This document shows, one piece after another, positions 24,508 to 26,182 of a stretch of DNA of 26,182 bases. The translations under genes were made by a program, and so were the position numbers. The DNA is taken from positions 1 to 26,182 of the forward strand of contig JAFDHB010000095.1 of the NCBI GenBank assembly GCA_019308985.1, in the 5' to 3' direction. The first letter of the stretch is position 1. Each line of letters starts with the position of its first letter. This DNA is from Deltaproteobacteria bacterium (lineage in GTDB: Bacteria; Desulfobacterota; DSM-4660; Desulfatiglandales; HGW-15). Below the pieces are notes generated by a model. It was given only the letters and a program-made list of their open reading frames with translations. It had not been told where the DNA came from and made no database searches.

Positions 24508-25355
24508 GTATAGGAATAGAACCCCTTGCCGGTTTTTCTGCCCAGCCATCCTGCCTCCACGTACTTCTTGAGCAGGGGGCAGGACCTGTATTTATCGTCT
24601 CCAAGGCCCTGGTGGAGAACTTCCATGATTGCAAGACAGGTATCAAGCCCGATCAGATCTGCCAGAGCCAAAGGCCCCATGGGGTGATTCATGCCCAGTT
24701 TCATGATTTGATCTATGTCTTCCACGCTCCCCACACCTTCGAAAAGGGCATAGATCGCCTCGTTTATCATGGGCATCAGGATCCTGTTGGCTATGAATCC
24801 TGGAAAGTCCTTTGACGGTACCGGTGTCTTGCCCAACTTCAATGCCAGGTCCCGGGTTGCCTGAAAAGTACCATCAGAAGTCGCCAGCCCCCTGATGACT
24901 TCCACAAGCTTCATGAGTGGGACAGGATTCATGAAGTGCATTCCGATCACCTTGTCAGGCCTCTTTGTAGCCGAGGCGATTTTTGCAATGGAAATGGAAG
25001 AGGTATTAGAGGAAAGTATCACCCCTTCTTTGCAAAACCGATCAAGATCTGCAAATATCTTTAGTTTCAAGGCCTCGTCCTCGGTAGCAGCCTCCACGAC
25101 GAAATCGGCCTTGGCCATGTCATCAATGGCTGTGGTCCCTTCGATTCTTCCCAAAATGGCTTTGAGGTCATCGCCCGAGATCTTTTCCTTCTTTACCATG
25201 CGCTCAAGGTTGTTTTCGATGGCTGAAAAGCCCCTCTCAATAAACTCATCCTTGACATCACTCATTATCACCGACATGCCACTCATTGCGGCGACCTGCG
25301 CGATTCCCGATCCCATCTGCCCGGCGCCGACCACGCCCAACGTCTTGATCTCCAT
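24504..25355 (-). CDS. 3-Hydroxybutyryl-CoA dehydrogenase
   Basis: This 283-residue NAD(P)-dependent enzyme interconverts 3-hydroxybutyryl-CoA (3-hydroxyacyl-CoA) and acetoacetyl-CoA. The N-terminal Rossmann motif is [14 protein letters not shown], followed by VEAATE and SSNTSS. The catalytic His is in [17 protein letters not shown], and the C-terminal dimer domain has [18 protein letters not shown] and [16 protein letters not shown]. Length is normal (about 280). AAAGGAGG is well spaced before ATG 25355. It is coupled by overlap to hisH, an unusual neighbour, so acyl-CoA metabolism and histidine synthesis share a transcript here. Confidence 0.94.
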   Translation of the reverse strand: MEIKTLGVVGAGQMGSGIAQVAAMSGMSVIMSDVKDEFIERGFSAIENNLERMVKKEKISGDDLKAILGRIEGTTAIDDMAKADFVVEAATEDEALKLKIFADLDRFCKEGVILSSNTSSISIAKIASATKRPDKVIGMHFMNPVPLMKLVEVIRGLATSDGTFQATRDLALKLGKTPVPSKDFPGFIANRILMPMINEAIYALFEGVGSVEDIDQIMKLGMNHPMGPLALADLIGLDTCLAIMEVLHQGLGDDKYRSCPLLKKYVEAGWLGRKTGKGFYSYT

Positions 25356-25399
25356 TCCAGCCTCCTTTGGATGTATTTCGGTTGAATTGCTATTAATTT

Positions 25400-25426
25400 C
25401 TTATACCAATTAGGATGGAAAAGCAA
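25400..25426 (-). promoter_or_regulatory. Possible promoter of the dehydrogenase-hisHF block
   Basis: On the minus strand TTGCTT (25426-25421) precedes TATAAG (25405-25400) with a 15-base spacer, shorter than ideal. Small inverted repeats, CCGGAT/ATCCGG and ATCCCCG/CGGGGAT, lie further up between 25450 and 25531 with no T-run. Nothing else is seen in 25427-25601. Confidence 0.3.
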
Positions 25427-25601
25427 CTCCTCCCCTCTAAACCGGCATTTTCAGGACCCCGGATGGCCCGTCTATCCGGTTGGACTTGCGGGCTTGAAGT
25501 ATCAGGATCCCCGAGGGAGATTACCGGGGATTACGCAAGACGGGATGGGCCATAGCCCCTTTCAAGGGTGGACCAAAGCGGGGCCCTCCGGATCCGGATC
25601 T

Positions 25602-25763
25602 TCAATCCGCCTTGACCATAACAAGGAGAAGTGCGGTTGCCACGAGGGCCAGAGCAGCCAATTCCCTCAAGCCCACAGGCTCGGAAAGGATCAGTGCACT
25701 GCTTAAGACACCTATGACAGGGATTGCAAGGGTCCCGATGGCGGCTACTGAGGAAGGCAACTG
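25602..25763 (-). pseudogene. EamA/DMT transporter C-terminal relic
   Basis: Translation of this strand gives 53 residues, starting QLPSSVAAIGTLAIPVIGVL, then SSALILSEPVGLRELAALAL, and ending VMVKAD before a TGA. This is the last part of an EamA-type drug/metabolite permease: the loop before helix 9, helix 9, the SEPVGLRE loop and helix 10. The same frame is closed by a stop 13 codons upstream and has no start codon, so the gene is broken. The stretch 25764-25941 contains nothing I can support. Confidence 0.7.
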
Positions 25764-25941
25764 CCCTGCTCGGGCCTGCGGAGAGAAGAAAAGGGTTCAT
25801 AGGGTTTTGCCCGTCCGGTTGTCTACCCTCCCTGTCTTGTTGCGTCGGCAATTTCACCATCCCTCCTCTATCCTCTCGTCTTCCGGTGAAACATCCCGCT
25901 TCTGACACCATGTGGCAACAGCGGAAATCCGGGTGCTTGTG

Positions 25942-26182
25942 TCAAGGCACTATTATTTTGGACGAGGAGGGGTCATGGAGGATTTTGGACCCCTCTGCCT
26001 TCTTGGCTGCCTTCAAATAGAATTCTATGCTCCTGTCGATTAGGGCCAAGAGGAAAGGGTTGACACCGAAGATCGAATCATCTTCCTCCAGGGATATGGC
26101 TGCTGCCAAGGCGATCTTGGCATATTGCTCTTCTCCCTTCTTGAAAAAGATAAAGGCCGTTTCCTCAAGTCGCCTTTTCAGG
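25942..26182 (-). CDS. 3' end of an unidentified gene, running off the right edge
   Basis: The minus strand is open for 79 codons from the window edge to TGA 25944-25942. The peptide includes RRLEETAFIFFKKGEEQYAK, then FGVNPFLLALIDRSIEFYL, and ends SKIIVP. It looks like a real helical protein end, with balanced charges and no low-complexity. The first part is beyond the window, so the start and the family cannot be named. Codon use resembles the neighbours. Confidence 0.65.
   Translation of the reverse strand, partial: LKRRLEETAFIFFKKGEEQYAKIALAAAISLEEDDSIFGVNPFLLALIDRSIEFYLKAAKKAEGSKILHDPSSSKIIVP

Noticed and set aside
1..26182. tRNA, rRNA or CRISPR arrays
   Set aside because: I scanned for T-loop-like GTTCGA contexts, rRNA-like stretches and regularly spaced short direct repeats and found none that hold up.

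Overview
The window looks like a chromosomal segment of an anaerobic Gram-negative bacterium, most probably a member of the Desulfobacterota (former Deltaproteobacteria). The reasons are an aldehyde:ferredoxin oxidoreductase with its polyferredoxin, a HesB-like selenoprotein, a lipopolysaccharide (Kdo) pathway gene, a HisF of the type I associate with that group, and family-typical interspersed repeats. This placement is an inference from gene content; there is no rRNA or tRNA in the window.

Layout. Positions 504-5292 (+) hold a branched-chain amino acid type ABC transporter: livK, an intrinsic hairpin, livH, a fused livM-livG and livF. A threonine synthase-like gene that is cut off just after its PLP lysine follows one base later. 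Positions 5631-8251 (-) hold a three-gene redox operon: a TIGR04076-type small protein, a four-cluster ferredoxin and an AOR-family oxidoreductase. Positions 8760-12975 are a mixed stretch: a DUF523-DUF1722 protein, a small exported protein, a cdaA/cdaR deletion remnant, an SCP2-like protein, a small Cys-rich protein and thiD. Positions 12976-13758 have no clear gene and are rich in repeats. Positions 13759-14076 (+) encode a HesB/IscA-like selenoprotein read through an in-frame TGA, with a SECIS-like hairpin and its own promoter and terminator. A YggS-type PLP protein follows.

Positions 15190-19216 (-) carry transketolase, an aldolase-fold protein without its catalytic residues, and kdsD. 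Two copies of a roughly 185-bp MITE-like element, each with 5-bp target duplications, lie on either side of this block. After a cold-shock gene comes a + strand run of thrC, a low-molecular-weight phosphatase-like gene and rlmH. A minus-strand run then carries a CheY-like receiver, hisF, hisH and 3-hydroxybutyryl-CoA dehydrogenase. The right edge has an EamA transporter relic and the 3' end of an unidentified gene.

How it fits together. The recognisable parts serve amino acid uptake and synthesis (liv, thrC, hisFH), anaerobic aldehyde/acyl metabolism (AOR, HBD), pentose and Kdo precursor supply (tkt, kdsD), and cofactor chemistry (thiD, yggS, HesB-like). Three gene remnants and several repeat elements in 26 kb suggest a chromosome that has undergone local deletion and transposition. 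The most notable item is the selenoprotein, because an ordinary gene caller would break it into a 33-codon stub and a headless 3' fragment.
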